A stretch of DNA of 64,000 nt, from contig NZ_KE332518.1 in assembly GCF_000413055.1 (NCBI RefSeq), forward strand, positions 931,583 to 995,582, read 5' to 3'. Made by a program: the position numbers and the translations under genes. Origin of the DNA: Treponema maltophilum ATCC 51939. GTDB lineage: Bacteria; Spirochaetota; Spirochaetia; Treponematales; Treponemataceae. Below, piece by piece: positions 52,088-61,112 of this stretch (its first letter is position 1; every line of letters starts with the position of its first letter). Below the pieces are notes generated by a model that saw only the letters and a list, made by a program, of their open reading frames with translations, was not told the DNA's origin and did not search any database.

Positions 52088-52600
52088 ATGCCCAGACCTG
52101 CGACAAAGGCCGATTTAATTCAAGCTTCAAACGAACAATTTGCAAAACTGCGAACTTTAATCGACGGAATGACCGACAAAGAAAAAAGTGCCGATATCTT
52201 TCCTAATGAACGCGATAAAAACGTGCGCGACGTTTTGGTTCACTTGTACGAATGGCACTGTCTTTTGCTGAATTGGATACGGTCAAATACAAAAGGAAAA
52301 CCCGCCGCCTTTTTGCCTGAGCCCTATAATTGGAAAACCTATCCTGCAATGAACGTCGGATTTTGGAAAAAGCACCGGGAAACGCCGTATGCCGCCGCCG
52401 AGAGCATGCTGAAAAAGACGCACAAAGAGGTTATGGCGCTTATCGAAACGTTTTCCGACGAAGAACTTTTTTCCAAAGGCGCTTTCGATTGGACGGGCAC
52501 GACGACGCTCGGCAGTTACTGCGTTTCGGCAACATCGAGCCATTACGATTGGGCGATCAAGTGCTTAAAAAAGGCGCTGAAAAAATATAGGGAAGGGTAA
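52088..52600 (+). CDS. ClbS/DfsB-like four-helix protein
   Basis: 170 residues matching the ClbS/DfsB family by eye: PATKADLIQASNEQFAKLRTLIDGM, RNVLVHLYEWHCLLLNWI-like, KEVMALIETFSDEELFSKGAF, and a terminal SSHYDWAIKCLKKALKKY. Related proteins protect against colibactin or reactive compounds, but many members have unknown function. GGGAGGAAATT precedes the ATG. Confidence 0.8.
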   Translation: MPRPATKADLIQASNEQFAKLRTLIDGMTDKEKSADIFPNERDKNVRDVLVHLYEWHCLLLNWIRSNTKGKPAAFLPEPYNWKTYPAMNVGFWKKHRETPYAAAESMLKKTHKEVMALIETFSDEELFSKGAFDWTGTTTLGSYCVSATSSHYDWAIKCLKKALKKYREG

Positions 52601-52680
52601 ACGTACAGGCTCGAACTGTTCACTGGCGATAGTTTATTTTCGCCCATACCGCTTATTGCCCCGTACATTATAATTTTTCG

Positions 52681-52709
52681 TAGACAATACGACTTTATCG
52701 TGGTACAAT
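52681..52709 (+). promoter_or_regulatory. Promoter of the toxin-antitoxin operon
   Basis: TAGACA at 52681-52686, 17-bp spacer, TACAAT at 52704-52709, start near 52716. The antitoxin ATG at 52728 has GGAGGG upstream. Antitoxins of this class usually bind here. Confidence 0.7.
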
Positions 52710-52727
52710 TATGACACGGAGGGCCTT

Positions 52728-52988
52728 ATGCCGCAAATAGTTCCGATACGTGATTTAAAGAATACTACAAATATTTCCGCCTTGTGCCATGAAAGCGATG
52801 AGCCTGTTTTTATAACAAAAAACGGTTACGGCGATATGGTAATTATGAGTATGGAAACTTTTGAAAAAAATGCTTTTTTTAATCGTCTGTATGATAATCT
52901 TGATGCAGGGGAACTTGATGTAAAAGCAGGCCGTGTTACCGATGCCGATGATGTGCTTGCAGAACTGAAGTCTAAGTATGGCCTATAA
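52728..52988 (+). CDS. Type II antitoxin, Phd/YefM-like
   Basis: 86 residues: IVPIRDLKNTTNISALCHESDEPVFITKNGYGDMVIMSMETFEK is the Phd/YefM DNA-binding pattern, followed by a short toxin-binding tail (DADDVLAELKSKYGL). It neutralises the downstream toxin and represses the operon. The gene is AT-rich relative to its surroundings. Confidence 0.9.
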   Translation: MPQIVPIRDLKNTTNISALCHESDEPVFITKNGYGDMVIMSMETFEKNAFFNRLYDNLDAGELDVKAGRVTDADDVLAELKSKYGL

Positions 52989-53292
52989 AGTAAGAATCGC
53001 CGATACGGCAAAGGCAAACCTTGATGAAATCATCAGGTATATCGCAGAAAAACTTTCCAATTCAAAAGCGGCTGTCAGTTTGCTTGCAGATTTTGAAAAA
53101 TGTAAAAATAATTTAAAGGATTTGCCATATATGTATCCTCTTTGTAATGATACAAGATTGCAGAAGAAAGGATACCGCAGATTCCTCTTTTATAAAAATT
53201 ATGTTGCCTTATATTCGATTAACGATAAAGGAAAAATCGTAAATATATTGCATATATTTTATGCAGAGTGTGATTATGCAAAATCGGTGTAA
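52978..53292 (+). CDS. Type II toxin, RelE/ParE superfamily
   Basis: 104 residues: YKVRIADTAKANLDEIIRYIAEKL and GYRRFLFYKNYVALYSINDKGKIVNILHIFY match the ParE/RelE fold. It overlaps the antitoxin by 11 bases, typical for coupled pairs. Whether it cleaves ribosome-bound mRNA (RelE) or inhibits gyrase (ParE) is not decided by sequence. Confidence 0.88.
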   Translation: MAYKVRIADTAKANLDEIIRYIAEKLSNSKAAVSLLADFEKCKNNLKDLPYMYPLCNDTRLQKKGYRRFLFYKNYVALYSINDKGKIVNILHIFYAECDYAKSV

Positions 53293-53385
53293 AACACAGC
53301 AGTATTATTTTAGCAGTCGCAGTTAAACCGCTAAAGATTATAGAGCGCGTTAAAAAGTCTCTTGGCGGATTTTCAGTAATAACAA

Positions 53386-53525
53386 ATGCACTTTGTTCAA
53401 GTAAAAGGAATTTTATCGGCTAAAAACGGCATGAACTTATACCGCGGCTGAATACCGATAAAATATTTTCGTATGTGACGGCTTTTGAAGATAAACAAAC
53501 TGGCGCGCAGTTGGCTCTGTTTTAA
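53386..53525 (+). pseudogene. Remnant of an SplB-like radical SAM gene (both ends, middle deleted)
   Basis: Frame 1 from ATG 53386 reads MHFVQVKGILSAKNGMNLYRG then TGA at 53449. ILSxxNGMNLYRG is the hallmark just before the CxxxCxxC cluster of COG1533 proteins, and the cluster itself is gone. A second frame then reads LNTDKIFSYVTAFEDKQTGAQLALF to TAA at 53523, which I take as the original C-terminus. About 750 bases of a gene of roughly 290 codons appear to be lost. The C-terminal match is from memory of the family. Confidence 0.65.
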
Positions 53526-53534
53526 CCCCCTCCA

Positions 53535-53563
53535 TTGAATCGGCGTTTTATTTATGCTATACT
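53535..53563 (+). promoter_or_regulatory. Promoter of the 53590 lipoprotein gene
   Basis: TTGAAT at 53535-53540, 17-bp spacer, TATACT at 53558-53563, start near 53570, then CGGAGG seven bases before the ATG. Confidence 0.75.
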
Positions 53564-53589
53564 TTTATTATCATTTACGGAGGTATCTA

Positions 53590-54255
53590 ATGCGTAAAAT
53601 TATGTGCGGCGTTTTTGCCGCGGCGCTTTTGTTTGCCGGGTGCAAAACCGCAAAAACCGAACCCGCCGCCAAAGAACTGGAAGGAACGGTTAAATCGGAA
53701 GTACTCGAACATAAAGGCTCTGCTTTGGGGATAAACGAATTGCCCGTATGGGTGCAAACTTACATCCAAACGGGAATTACCGGTTTGGAAAAATTGAACG
53801 ACTATAAAGACGTGTACTGCTTTGTTGCGGAAACCACCGCTTCCAACCTCGATGCGGGGCAGGCGTGGGTAAACAGCTTTAACATGCCGCAAACTATAGC
53901 CCGGAACGTATCGGCCCGTGTCGACGCATTGTTCAGCGGCGCTTCAAGCGGCGGAACCGACGGAACGTACGGCACGTATTTTGAAAACGTTGTAAAAGCT
54001 TCGTCCAATATCGAATATTCGGGCGTGCGCAAAATAAACGATTGGTGGGTGCTTGTGCGCCGGTACGACCAAAAAGTAAAAAGCAAATACGTCGATCAAT
54101 ACCGCGTATACGTATTTTATACGATTGAGCGCGATTTGCTTGATCGTCAAGTGCTCGCCGTTATCGACAAAACGGCTGCCAACGCGAAGCTGAATGCCGA
54201 CCAGCAGGCAACCGTAAACAAGGTAAAGTCCCTTATAAAGGATCGCGGACTGTAA
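53590..54255 (+). CDS. Unknown lipoprotein
   Basis: 221 residues from ATG 53590 (GGAGG upstream; the frame opens 12 codons earlier). Lipobox LFAGC at about residue 17. The mature protein (INELPVWVQTYIQTGITGLEKL, DWWVLVRRYDQKVKSKYVDQYRVYVFYTIER) resembles small envelope lipoproteins of treponemes, with no domain I can name. It is convergent with the OmpA-like gene (18 bases). Confidence 0.75.
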   Translation: MRKIMCGVFAAALLFAGCKTAKTEPAAKELEGTVKSEVLEHKGSALGINELPVWVQTYIQTGITGLEKLNDYKDVYCFVAETTASNLDAGQAWVNSFNMPQTIARNVSARVDALFSGASSGGTDGTYGTYFENVVKASSNIEYSGVRKINDWWVLVRRYDQKVKSKYVDQYRVYVFYTIERDLLDRQVLAVIDKTAANAKLNADQQATVNKVKSLIKDRGL

Positions 54256-54273
54256 TCGGTTTAATCGACTTAA

Positions 54274-55704
54274 TCAGTTGATACGTTGAATGTAGGTTGC
54301 CTTCGGGATAACCGTAATTTCAACGCGGCGGTTTTGAGCCCGTCCTTCTTCGGTGGCGTTGTCGCCGATAGGGCGGGTGCCGCCGTATCCGCGGTAGGTA
54401 AACAGCTTTTCGTCTACGCCGCGCTTAACCATTTCGGCAATGATGGCTTGCGCCCTTTGAACCGAAAGAATCTTTTCGCCCTGTGCTTTTCCGACGCTTG
54501 CCGTATGACCTTCCACCAAAATCGTATTTTCGTTTCCGGCCGTGGCTTTTTTAAGCGATTCGGCCAACAAATCGAGGCGCGCTTTTTCTTCCTGCAGCAG
54601 CAGGGCCGAGTCGGCTTTGAATTTTAAATTCCGCACGGAAATAAGCATGCCCGGCGGCGTATCGCTTATTTCGACGTCGGGAATTCTATTGTCGACGATG
54701 AATTCTTCAACCTTATTGTAATCGAAATAATAATTTTTATCTTTCACCGGAGAAGCAACCCGATACGCAAGCGCGTTGTCGTTGAGCACTATGACGACCT
54801 TTCCCAGCCGGAGCAGTTCGCGGTTTTCGGGCACGGAAAGAATTTTTAACGCATCGGTTCGCGATATGACAGGGTCGGTCCGGTATACGCCGAATACTTC
54901 TTTTGCGGCTATATACAGCGGATCTTTTCCTATGCGATTTTCATACGCGGCCGCATCGGGAACGGAGCCGTAACTTACCAAGCCCTTTGTCCGTACGACT
55001 TGCGGCTCGGCCATGTTGCGTTCATACAGCAAATCCATGCCGCTGTCCCAGATTTTCGGGAACAGGCAGGCGTTGGCGTTTTCGCGCGTAAATTCGCCGT
55101 GAACGGGAAGGCTGCCGCGCGCGTCTATAATGATGCCCGTATACGGGCGCGACGACACTTGTTCTATCGGAATGGTCGGCGTGTAGGGAACCTTGTGCAC
55201 GACCATCAGTTCCGCGATGCGGTACAGTGAAATGCGATGTTCCGTTTTAAGCGTTTCGTCTTCTCTGCCGTATATTCCGGGACTGAGCGTACCGCTGTCT
55301 ATAATATCGGTGATGTCTTCCAAAGCGAGCGTGCGCGCGGTAACGGCGTTTCCGAGTAAAGACGAAGAATCGAGCGTTACGGTTAAAAGCGGCGATTTTA
55401 CCAGAAGGGGCAGCTGCTGCCGGATGCGGTTTATTCCCGCTGTGCGTCCTGCCGGCAGGGGGAAGCCTGCCGCGTTCATATCGAGCGCAACGGACGAAGA
55501 AAAGACGCCGGTTTTCCAATCTATAAAACTTTCGGCGGTCAGGCTTGTTTTTCCGGTATTTTGTGCGAAAAGAGATGCAGTATTCAGTATGGACATGCAC
55601 AATATAAGCGCCGCGATAATCGCCGGTGTAAGCGTAAAAAAACGCGCCGTGCGTACGTGAAAGAAAACGGAAAAGAAGTGCGGAATTTTTTGTCCGTTCG
55701 ACAT
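54274..55704 (-). CDS. OmpA-family peptidoglycan-binding protein
   Basis: 476 residues with a signal peptide (TM-like stretch about 27-47). The C-terminal OmpA domain is typical: TILVEGHTASVGKAQGEKILSVQRAQAIIAEMVKRGV...GYGGTRPIGDN...AQNRRVEITV, which binds diaminopimelate in the wall. The N-terminal 330 residues are unassigned, with beta-rich sequence. It probably tethers an envelope complex to peptidoglycan. Confidence 0.88.
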   Translation of the reverse strand: MSNGQKIPHFFSVFFHVRTARFFTLTPAIIAALILCMSILNTASLFAQNTGKTSLTAESFIDWKTGVFSSSVALDMNAAGFPLPAGRTAGINRIRQQLPLLVKSPLLTVTLDSSSLLGNAVTARTLALEDITDIIDSGTLSPGIYGREDETLKTEHRISLYRIAELMVVHKVPYTPTIPIEQVSSRPYTGIIIDARGSLPVHGEFTRENANACLFPKIWDSGMDLLYERNMAEPQVVRTKGLVSYGSVPDAAAYENRIGKDPLYIAAKEVFGVYRTDPVISRTDALKILSVPENRELLRLGKVVIVLNDNALAYRVASPVKDKNYYFDYNKVEEFIVDNRIPDVEISDTPPGMLISVRNLKFKADSALLLQEEKARLDLLAESLKKATAGNENTILVEGHTASVGKAQGEKILSVQRAQAIIAEMVKRGVDEKLFTYRGYGGTRPIGDNATEEGRAQNRRVEITVIPKATYIQRIN

Positions 55705-55762
55705 AGTTCGGAATTACCTCATTCGATTAAAAAAAACGCCGATTTTTTTGCATGCGGCGGTC

Positions 55763-56908
55763 TTATTTCAATATCGGCACAAACAGAACCGTACCTATAC
55801 TTAAAATTGCGTTTTGGCTGCGCTTGTTTATCTTGCAAAGCATTTCCACGCTTACGCCGAATTTGCGCGACAAAGCCCACAAGGTGTCGCCCTGTTTTAC
55901 CGTATACGTATGTGTAAAGGCGAGCGTTTGCTGGTTTGTAAGAGCGTTCAACACCAATTCGTCGCAATTATGCGGAATACGCAGCCGATACGCGTCAACC
56001 GGCGGCGTTATCGGGTACTTTAAAGACGGGTTTAAAAACTTATAGATTTCGTACTCGATGCCCGTGTCTTCGGCAAGGATTTCAAGATTTATTTGGCGCG
56101 GCAAAAGGCATTCGCTGAACGCCAAAGCGGCATCACTGTTGTAGGACGGAAGCTCAAGACCGTAGTATTCGGCGTTTGTGATAAGATCCGCAATCGCCAA
56201 AAATTTGGGAACATAGGCTTTGGTTTCGCCGCGCAAAAGTCCCTTGTCGGCCAAATACCAAAAGTCTTTTTTGCCGGCTTTTTGTACCGCCCGGTTCATG
56301 GCGCCCAAACCCATGTTGTATGCGCCCAACGCGAGTTCCCAGTTCGAAAAAAAATCGTAATTCGCTTTGAGTTTTCTGAGCGCCGCATCCGTGCTGAACC
56401 ACGGATCTTTGCGTTCGTCCAGCCAATCGTTTTTTTCCAAAAGGCCGTGTATGCTGTTTTCCATAAACTGCCACAAGCCCACGGCTCCCGATTTTGAGCG
56501 CGCGTGCGTGTTGTAGCCCGATTCGATAACCGGCAAAAACTCGAGGCATTGGGGAAGGCCGTATTCGGCAAGCTTTTTGCGTATATACGGACGGTAGGTG
56601 GCCGCGTTTTGCATGACGGCGGCAAGCCATTTTCGGCTGTAATCGGATAAAAAATCTTTGCGGTACTTGGCAATGAGTTTATGGTCGCTGTACGGAATGT
56701 CGAGAGGAACGTAGACCGGTCGTTTTTCCGCACCGACTGCGGGAGGCGTCGGGAGTGCCGGAATTTCGGTTTGTGTCGGAACATCCTGTACCGAAACGTC
56801 CTGCACGGAAGCGACTGCAGCCGCTCCGATACTCTGCGCACCGCAGGGAAAAAATAAAGCGGCGGCGGCAAACAGGCGGAGCGCGGCGGCAAAAAGCGTT
56901 TTTTTCAC
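55763..56908 (-). CDS. Membrane-bound lytic transglycosylase with LysM (MltD-like)
   Basis: 381 residues from GTG 56908 (GGGGA upstream, overlapping the next stop by four bases). Signal peptide, then an SLT domain with catalytic Glu in FLPVIESGYNTHARSKSGAVGLWQFM, and ALGAYNMGLGAMNRAVQKAG. A C-terminal LysM motif follows (HTYTVKQGDTLWALSRKFGVSVEMLCKIN). It cleaves glycan strands in peptidoglycan. It is probably coupled to the lipoprotein gene before it. Confidence 0.92.
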   Translation of the reverse strand: MKKTLFAAALRLFAAAALFFPCGAQSIGAAAVASVQDVSVQDVPTQTEIPALPTPPAVGAEKRPVYVPLDIPYSDHKLIAKYRKDFLSDYSRKWLAAVMQNAATYRPYIRKKLAEYGLPQCLEFLPVIESGYNTHARSKSGAVGLWQFMENSIHGLLEKNDWLDERKDPWFSTDAALRKLKANYDFFSNWELALGAYNMGLGAMNRAVQKAGKKDFWYLADKGLLRGETKAYVPKFLAIADLITNAEYYGLELPSYNSDAALAFSECLLPRQINLEILAEDTGIEYEIYKFLNPSLKYPITPPVDAYRLRIPHNCDELVLNALTNQQTLAFTHTYTVKQGDTLWALSRKFGVSVEMLCKINKRSQNAILSIGTVLFVPILK

Positions 56909-57999
56909 AGTTTTTCCCCGTAGTAAATGCCCGCCCATTCCCAGCGGCCGTGAATTTCGGGATTAAGCGGAAAATTCACCTTTCTGAAATAAAAGTACCA
57001 CACTTTTATGTACGAACGCCAGCCCCACGTGCGGAGATATGCTTCGTTCGGGTTGGACGAATCGTCCGGCCGGGGATTGTAGCGAATGCGGTTACCCGAA
57101 CCGAAGTTCTGCATCGAAAAAGTTACCTGCGAGTTCGGATCGCCGGCATCCTGTTTCCACGACATGGCAAAAAAGTTCACTTTTGCACGGTACTTGTCCA
57201 AAACGGTAAAGCGGGACGTGTCGATGGCGTTTTTTACGGCACTTTCCAATGCGTCCAGACTTTCGAATGTCCAATCTTTCGGAGAATTGTTAAAATTTAC
57301 CAATCTGCGGGCTCGGCCGTACGCATCGGGAAGGTTCGGAATTTGAATTTTCGATGCGTCTTCCTGCGCCAAAAACAACGAATAAGACTGTAATGCCTGA
57401 TTCCATTCGCCCATTTTTTCGTATTCAAGCGCAAGACGCGCGTACAGCTCGGTTTTGTTTATTTCATCGGGAAAATGCGTTATAAGCTGGTTAAAATAGT
57501 CGATGCGGTTTTCGGGCGACGTACTGATTTGCACGAGGTTTTGCAGGCAGAGAATATGAATCGATTTCCCCTGAATGCTCAAATCGTTGTAGTTTTTTAT
57601 GATCCGCTCAAAATACATTTCGGCAATGGGTTCGGCGCCTTTTTCCTGATAAATATATGCGGTTAAAAGCAGCCAATACGCATTGTATTTGTCGTTCGGG
57701 TATTTTTTTACGTAATCGGTTAAAAAAAGTATAAGTTCATCGTCTTTTTTTTCTTTGCGGTAATTCGCCGTTATTTGATTGATGATTGAAAAACGGCGCT
57801 CGGTCGCTTCGGGCGTTTTTTCCAATATGACGAACAATTCGTTTTGTGTGCGTCCGAGCGTTTTTGAACCGCCTTCTTGTTCGTTATTTTTTGCGGCCGG
57901 TATCGCGCATGCGGCGGCAATGCCGGCAATTGCCAGAACTGCGCCCAGCAAAAACGCACCGGTCTTGGAATACAGCTTTTTTTGCACCGTTTTGAACAT
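56905..57999 (-). CDS. TPR-like lipoprotein, unknown
   Basis: 364 residues. The signal/anchor helix ends in a lipobox-like IAAAC (about residue 31). TPR-type repeats occupy about residues 75-230 (DKYNAYWLLLTAYIYQEKGAEPIAEMYF, NKTELYARLALEYEKMGEWNQALQSY). The C-terminal 120 residues end in a WEWAGIYYGEK motif. Overlaps the transglycosylase start by four bases, so it may aid or hold that enzyme. Confidence 0.78.
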   Translation of the reverse strand: MFKTVQKKLYSKTGAFLLGAVLAIAGIAAACAIPAAKNNEQEGGSKTLGRTQNELFVILEKTPEATERRFSIINQITANYRKEKKDDELILFLTDYVKKYPNDKYNAYWLLLTAYIYQEKGAEPIAEMYFERIIKNYNDLSIQGKSIHILCLQNLVQISTSPENRIDYFNQLITHFPDEINKTELYARLALEYEKMGEWNQALQSYSLFLAQEDASKIQIPNLPDAYGRARRLVNFNNSPKDWTFESLDALESAVKNAIDTSRFTVLDKYRAKVNFFAMSWKQDAGDPNSQVTFSMQNFGSGNRIRYNPRPDDSSNPNEAYLRTWGWRSYIKVWYFYFRKVNFPLNPEIHGRWEWAGIYYGEKL

Positions 58000-58028
58000 C
58001 TTTTTATTCTAACATGCGCGGGGGGTTA

Positions 58029-58057
58029 TTGGCAAGACTGCCTTCTTGCTGTATGCT
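58029..58057 (+). promoter_or_regulatory. Promoter of the 58064 gene, leaderless
   Basis: TTGGCA at 58029-58034, 17-bp spacer, TATGCT at 58052-58057. Six bases separate it from the ATG, so the start codon is at the mRNA end. Confidence 0.6.
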
Positions 58058-58063
58058 GTACCT

Positions 58064-58642
58064 ATGAAAAACGATAAGTACAATATACTGCTTGCCGCGG
58101 GTCTCCTCTTTATTTTCGGCGGAATTTTGCTGCTGGTTTATCTGTTTTCGCGGGTATCCCTCGGTATGTATGTGTTCCGCTTTGCGCTGTTTTCTTTAAG
58201 CGGTTCCGTATTGCTGTATTTTGCGCTTACCGGAACCAAGCCTGCGCTGTTTACGTTCAGCGGCTTGTTTTTGTCTTGCTGCAGCCTTTTGTTTTTAATC
58301 GCGGACGCGCGCATCATTCCGTACACGATAAAGCAGGTGTGGCCGGTAACGGTTGTGCTTTCGGGCTTGGCGCTTTTTCCGGCAGGGTATGTGCGCTTTC
58401 GTAAATTTCAGATTTCATATGTCGTGCCGGGCGTTATGCTTGCGGGATTGGGCTTTGTATTTTTATGTTTTTCGCTGAATATTATAAAAATCTCTTTTGC
58501 CGAATTCGCGCGTGCGTGGTGGCCCCTTATCTTTGTTATATTCGGTTTAAGTTTGGTTATTTTGTTCGTCTATACCAAAAAACAAAAAACGCCGGTTATA
58601 TTTGAAGATTCCGAAGATGACGACGAAGAGGATCTTCGATAA
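58064..58642 (+). CDS. Membrane protein, unknown (LiaF-like transmembrane part)
   Basis: 192 residues from ATG 58064. Six hydrophobic helices in three pairs (LLAAGLLFIFGGILLLVYLFS, LSGLALFPAGYVRF, WWPLIFVIFGLSLVILFVY). The pattern recalls the DUF5668/LiaF-type membrane domain. Ends with an acidic tail (EDSEDDDEEDLR). No promoter-to-SD leader. The TPR lipoprotein gene starts at 58644, one base after the stop. Confidence 0.75.
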   Translation: MKNDKYNILLAAGLLFIFGGILLLVYLFSRVSLGMYVFRFALFSLSGSVLLYFALTGTKPALFTFSGLFLSCCSLLFLIADARIIPYTIKQVWPVTVVLSGLALFPAGYVRFRKFQISYVVPGVMLAGLGFVFLCFSLNIIKISFAEFARAWWPLIFVIFGLSLVILFVYTKKQKTPVIFEDSEDDDEEDLR

Positions 58643-58643
58643 G

Positions 58644-60383
58644 ATGAATCGAATAAAAGGATTTTCCGCATGTGTGCTTTTGCTCGTACTGACCGCATCG
58701 TGTAAGACGCCCGACCGCGCGGTCTCCGACGATCTTTCCGCTCTCGAGGTAAAAGCGCTTCCGTCGGTCGTTTCGGCCCCGAAATCGTCCGCATACGGAA
58801 AACTGTTTTCACCGTATTTCAGCGGTGTTGACGAGAAAATTCTTTTGTCGATTTTTGACGGCAGTCCCGCTTCGATCCGTTCGGCCGTTTCCTCCCTGTA
58901 TAAACCGGGCGGAAATTATTCCGAACAGGAAAAAGTTCTTTTTGCAATATGTTCGTGCATTATGAAATACGCGTGGCCGCAGGAACGGATCACGTGGACC
59001 GCACCATCGGATTTACCCGACAACTTATATACCGAAGCGCTCGATTCGGTTTCGAAGGGAATTTTCGCTTTTTCGTCCGCCGAAAACGATGTGTTTATGC
59101 TGACTATTCCCTGTTTGGCGATGTTTACCGCCGGCACGGTAAACGGCTTTTATGCGCAAGCCTTATCCTCTGCGGAAAAAGCTTTGGCGCTCAATTCCGA
59201 TTCCGTGTTGAATTTATATCTTGCCGCAACGGCCGCGCTCAAAACAAACCGGTACGAAAAAGCTCTTGCATTTTCCGAGCGCGCGGCCGCAATCGAGCCG
59301 AACAATCAGTATATCGCTCCCGTTTATGTGGAATCGCTTTTGTATGCGGGAAACGCCGAAAAGGCCTATGAGCTTTCGGCGCGCTATTTGACTTTATCGC
59401 CGCAAGCTTTGGATATGCTCAAGCTCAATGCCCGCGCGGCCTTTGCTTCGGGGCGCTACAAAGAAGCCGAAGGTTTGGCGGCCCAAGTTCTCCAACGCCG
59501 GCCGGATGACGGCGAGTTTTTGTTGTTCCGCGCGCAAGTGCTTTTCCGGCTCGAAGAATATTTAAGCGTTTCAACTTTGCTCGACCTTTACTCCCGAACC
59601 GATAAAACCTCAAAGGATTATTTGCTTTTGCGCGCGCGCTTGCAAGCCGTATGGAATAAAAACCTTACGGCTGCGACCGCTTCGGTTCAGGAAGCCCTTG
59701 AGCGCTATAAAGACGATCCGGACGTTTTGCTTTTGGCGGCCGAATTCGCCGTTTTGTCCGGTCAGCCGGTTGCGTCCCGAAGCGCTTTCGAGCTGGCGTC
59801 GGCCGTGCTGGAAAAAGACGCGCACAATACGCGCGCCCTTGCGGTGCTTGCAAAAGACGGCGCAAAACGGCGGGACTGGCAAAGCGCTTACGACGCGATG
59901 AGTTCGCTTTCGCAGCTGGAGAGGCTCAGCCTTGAAAATACGCTTTTATACGTTCAAATTTGTCTTGCGCTCAATAAAGCCGAGCAGGCGAGAACCTTAC
60001 TGGACGCGGTGTACAATCCCGATACCGCCGACGAAAATCTGCGGCAATGGTATATCCGTTTGCTTATCGCCGAAGGCAAAAAAAACGAAGCTTCCGCCTT
60101 AATAAACGCTCTTTTAACGCAATCCGCCGGAAAAATGAAAAGCGTTTTATATTACGAAAAAAGCAGGCTTGCTTCGACCGATCCTCAAATCCTTTCGGAC
60201 CTGCGCTCAAGCCTTACCGCAAATCCCCGCAACGAAAACGCCCTCTACGATTTATACGCCTATTATTACCGCCAAAAGGATTACCGCAAAGCGCAATATT
60301 ATCTGAAACAGGTAATCGCGCTCAATCCTTCCGATGCGGAATTATTAAAACTCAATTCGGAACTCGACCGCCTGGTAAGGTAG
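58644..60383 (+). CDS. TPR lipoprotein
   Basis: 579 residues from ATG 58644 (the frame opens 14 codons earlier inside the previous gene). Lipobox LTASC at about residue 20. TPR repeats dominate residues 175-575 (LNLYLAATAALKTNRYEKALAFSERAAAI, and the C-terminal ALYDLYAYYYRQKDYRKAQYYLKQVIALN). Likely an envelope protein-interaction scaffold, co-transcribed with the membrane protein. Confidence 0.85.
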   Translation: MNRIKGFSACVLLLVLTASCKTPDRAVSDDLSALEVKALPSVVSAPKSSAYGKLFSPYFSGVDEKILLSIFDGSPASIRSAVSSLYKPGGNYSEQEKVLFAICSCIMKYAWPQERITWTAPSDLPDNLYTEALDSVSKGIFAFSSAENDVFMLTIPCLAMFTAGTVNGFYAQALSSAEKALALNSDSVLNLYLAATAALKTNRYEKALAFSERAAAIEPNNQYIAPVYVESLLYAGNAEKAYELSARYLTLSPQALDMLKLNARAAFASGRYKEAEGLAAQVLQRRPDDGEFLLFRAQVLFRLEEYLSVSTLLDLYSRTDKTSKDYLLLRARLQAVWNKNLTAATASVQEALERYKDDPDVLLLAAEFAVLSGQPVASRSAFELASAVLEKDAHNTRALAVLAKDGAKRRDWQSAYDAMSSLSQLERLSLENTLLYVQICLALNKAEQARTLLDAVYNPDTADENLRQWYIRLLIAEGKKNEASALINALLTQSAGKMKSVLYYEKSRLASTDPQILSDLRSSLTANPRNENALYDLYAYYYRQKDYRKAQYYLKQVIALNPSDAELLKLNSELDRLVR

Positions 60384-60444
60384 AAGAGCTTCGGCGATTT
60401 GTCCCGAAATGAATTGTCATAAGGTTATATAGGGCGAAGCAATC

Positions 60445-61032
60445 TTAATAAAACGGATCGATATTTTTATTTTCATTCCATACGTATTCAAGCGCACAGC
60501 CGATTTTTTTTGCAGCCTCGCGATGTATCGTATCGCTGATGAATCCCAAACACATATCAATTCCTGCCGTTATTCCCGATGAGGTATAATATTTCCCATC
60601 GACAACCCAACGCGCTTTTTTTATCCAATGCACATTTGTATTTTGTGCGGTCACCCATTCCCACGCTTTTTTATTACTTGTCGCTTTTCTGCCGTCCAAT
60701 AATCCGGTTTTTGAAAGTAAACCCGAACCGGTACACACGCACAAAACGTATTTGCTTTCCTCCGCCAAGGTTTTCAATTTTTTTATAAAATTTTCATTGT
60801 CGACCAATTGTCTGGTTCCTTTACCTCCGGGAATAAGAAGAATATCCTTTTGTTGAATTGCATCCGTCTTTTCCGTTTCGATGGTGTTTTGTATCGAACA
60901 AGTTACCGGACCGCCCGCAGCCGAATAATATCGGATATCATACTCTGCATCCGATTCTGCAAACACTTCCGCCGGTCCGAATGCGTCGAGCGCCATGAAA
61001 TCGTCAAAAACGATAATGTTTACATGTTTCAC
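60445..61032 (-). CDS. DJ-1/PfpI family protein
   Basis: 195 residues from GTG 61032 with GGAG seven bases upstream; the frame extends further up but the fold starts at HVNIIVFDDFMALDAFGPAEVF. The nucleophile elbow is CVCTGSGLLSKTGLLDGR with the likely active Cys in it, and AWEWVTAQNTNVHW follows. The form is nearer to isonitrile-hydratase-like DJ-1 members than to protease PfpI. AT-rich relative to the GPH gene. The substrate is unknown. Confidence 0.85.
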   Translation of the reverse strand: MKHVNIIVFDDFMALDAFGPAEVFAESDAEYDIRYYSAAGGPVTCSIQNTIETEKTDAIQQKDILLIPGGKGTRQLVDNENFIKKLKTLAEESKYVLCVCTGSGLLSKTGLLDGRKATSNKKAWEWVTAQNTNVHWIKKARWVVDGKYYTSSGITAGIDMCLGFISDTIHREAAKKIGCALEYVWNENKNIDPFY

Positions 61033-61112
61033 AATTTTCTCCGCGTACCTCACGCCGGTGCCTCGTTCGATTTCCCGTTCAAAGACGGTTGTCATAGCTG
61101 CCCGATTTTTCC

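Noticed and set aside
53300-53421. Open stretch reading KPLKIIERVKKSLGG in a frame after the toxin
   Set aside because: About 40 codons with no start or motif; the SplB-like remnant overlaps it in another frame.
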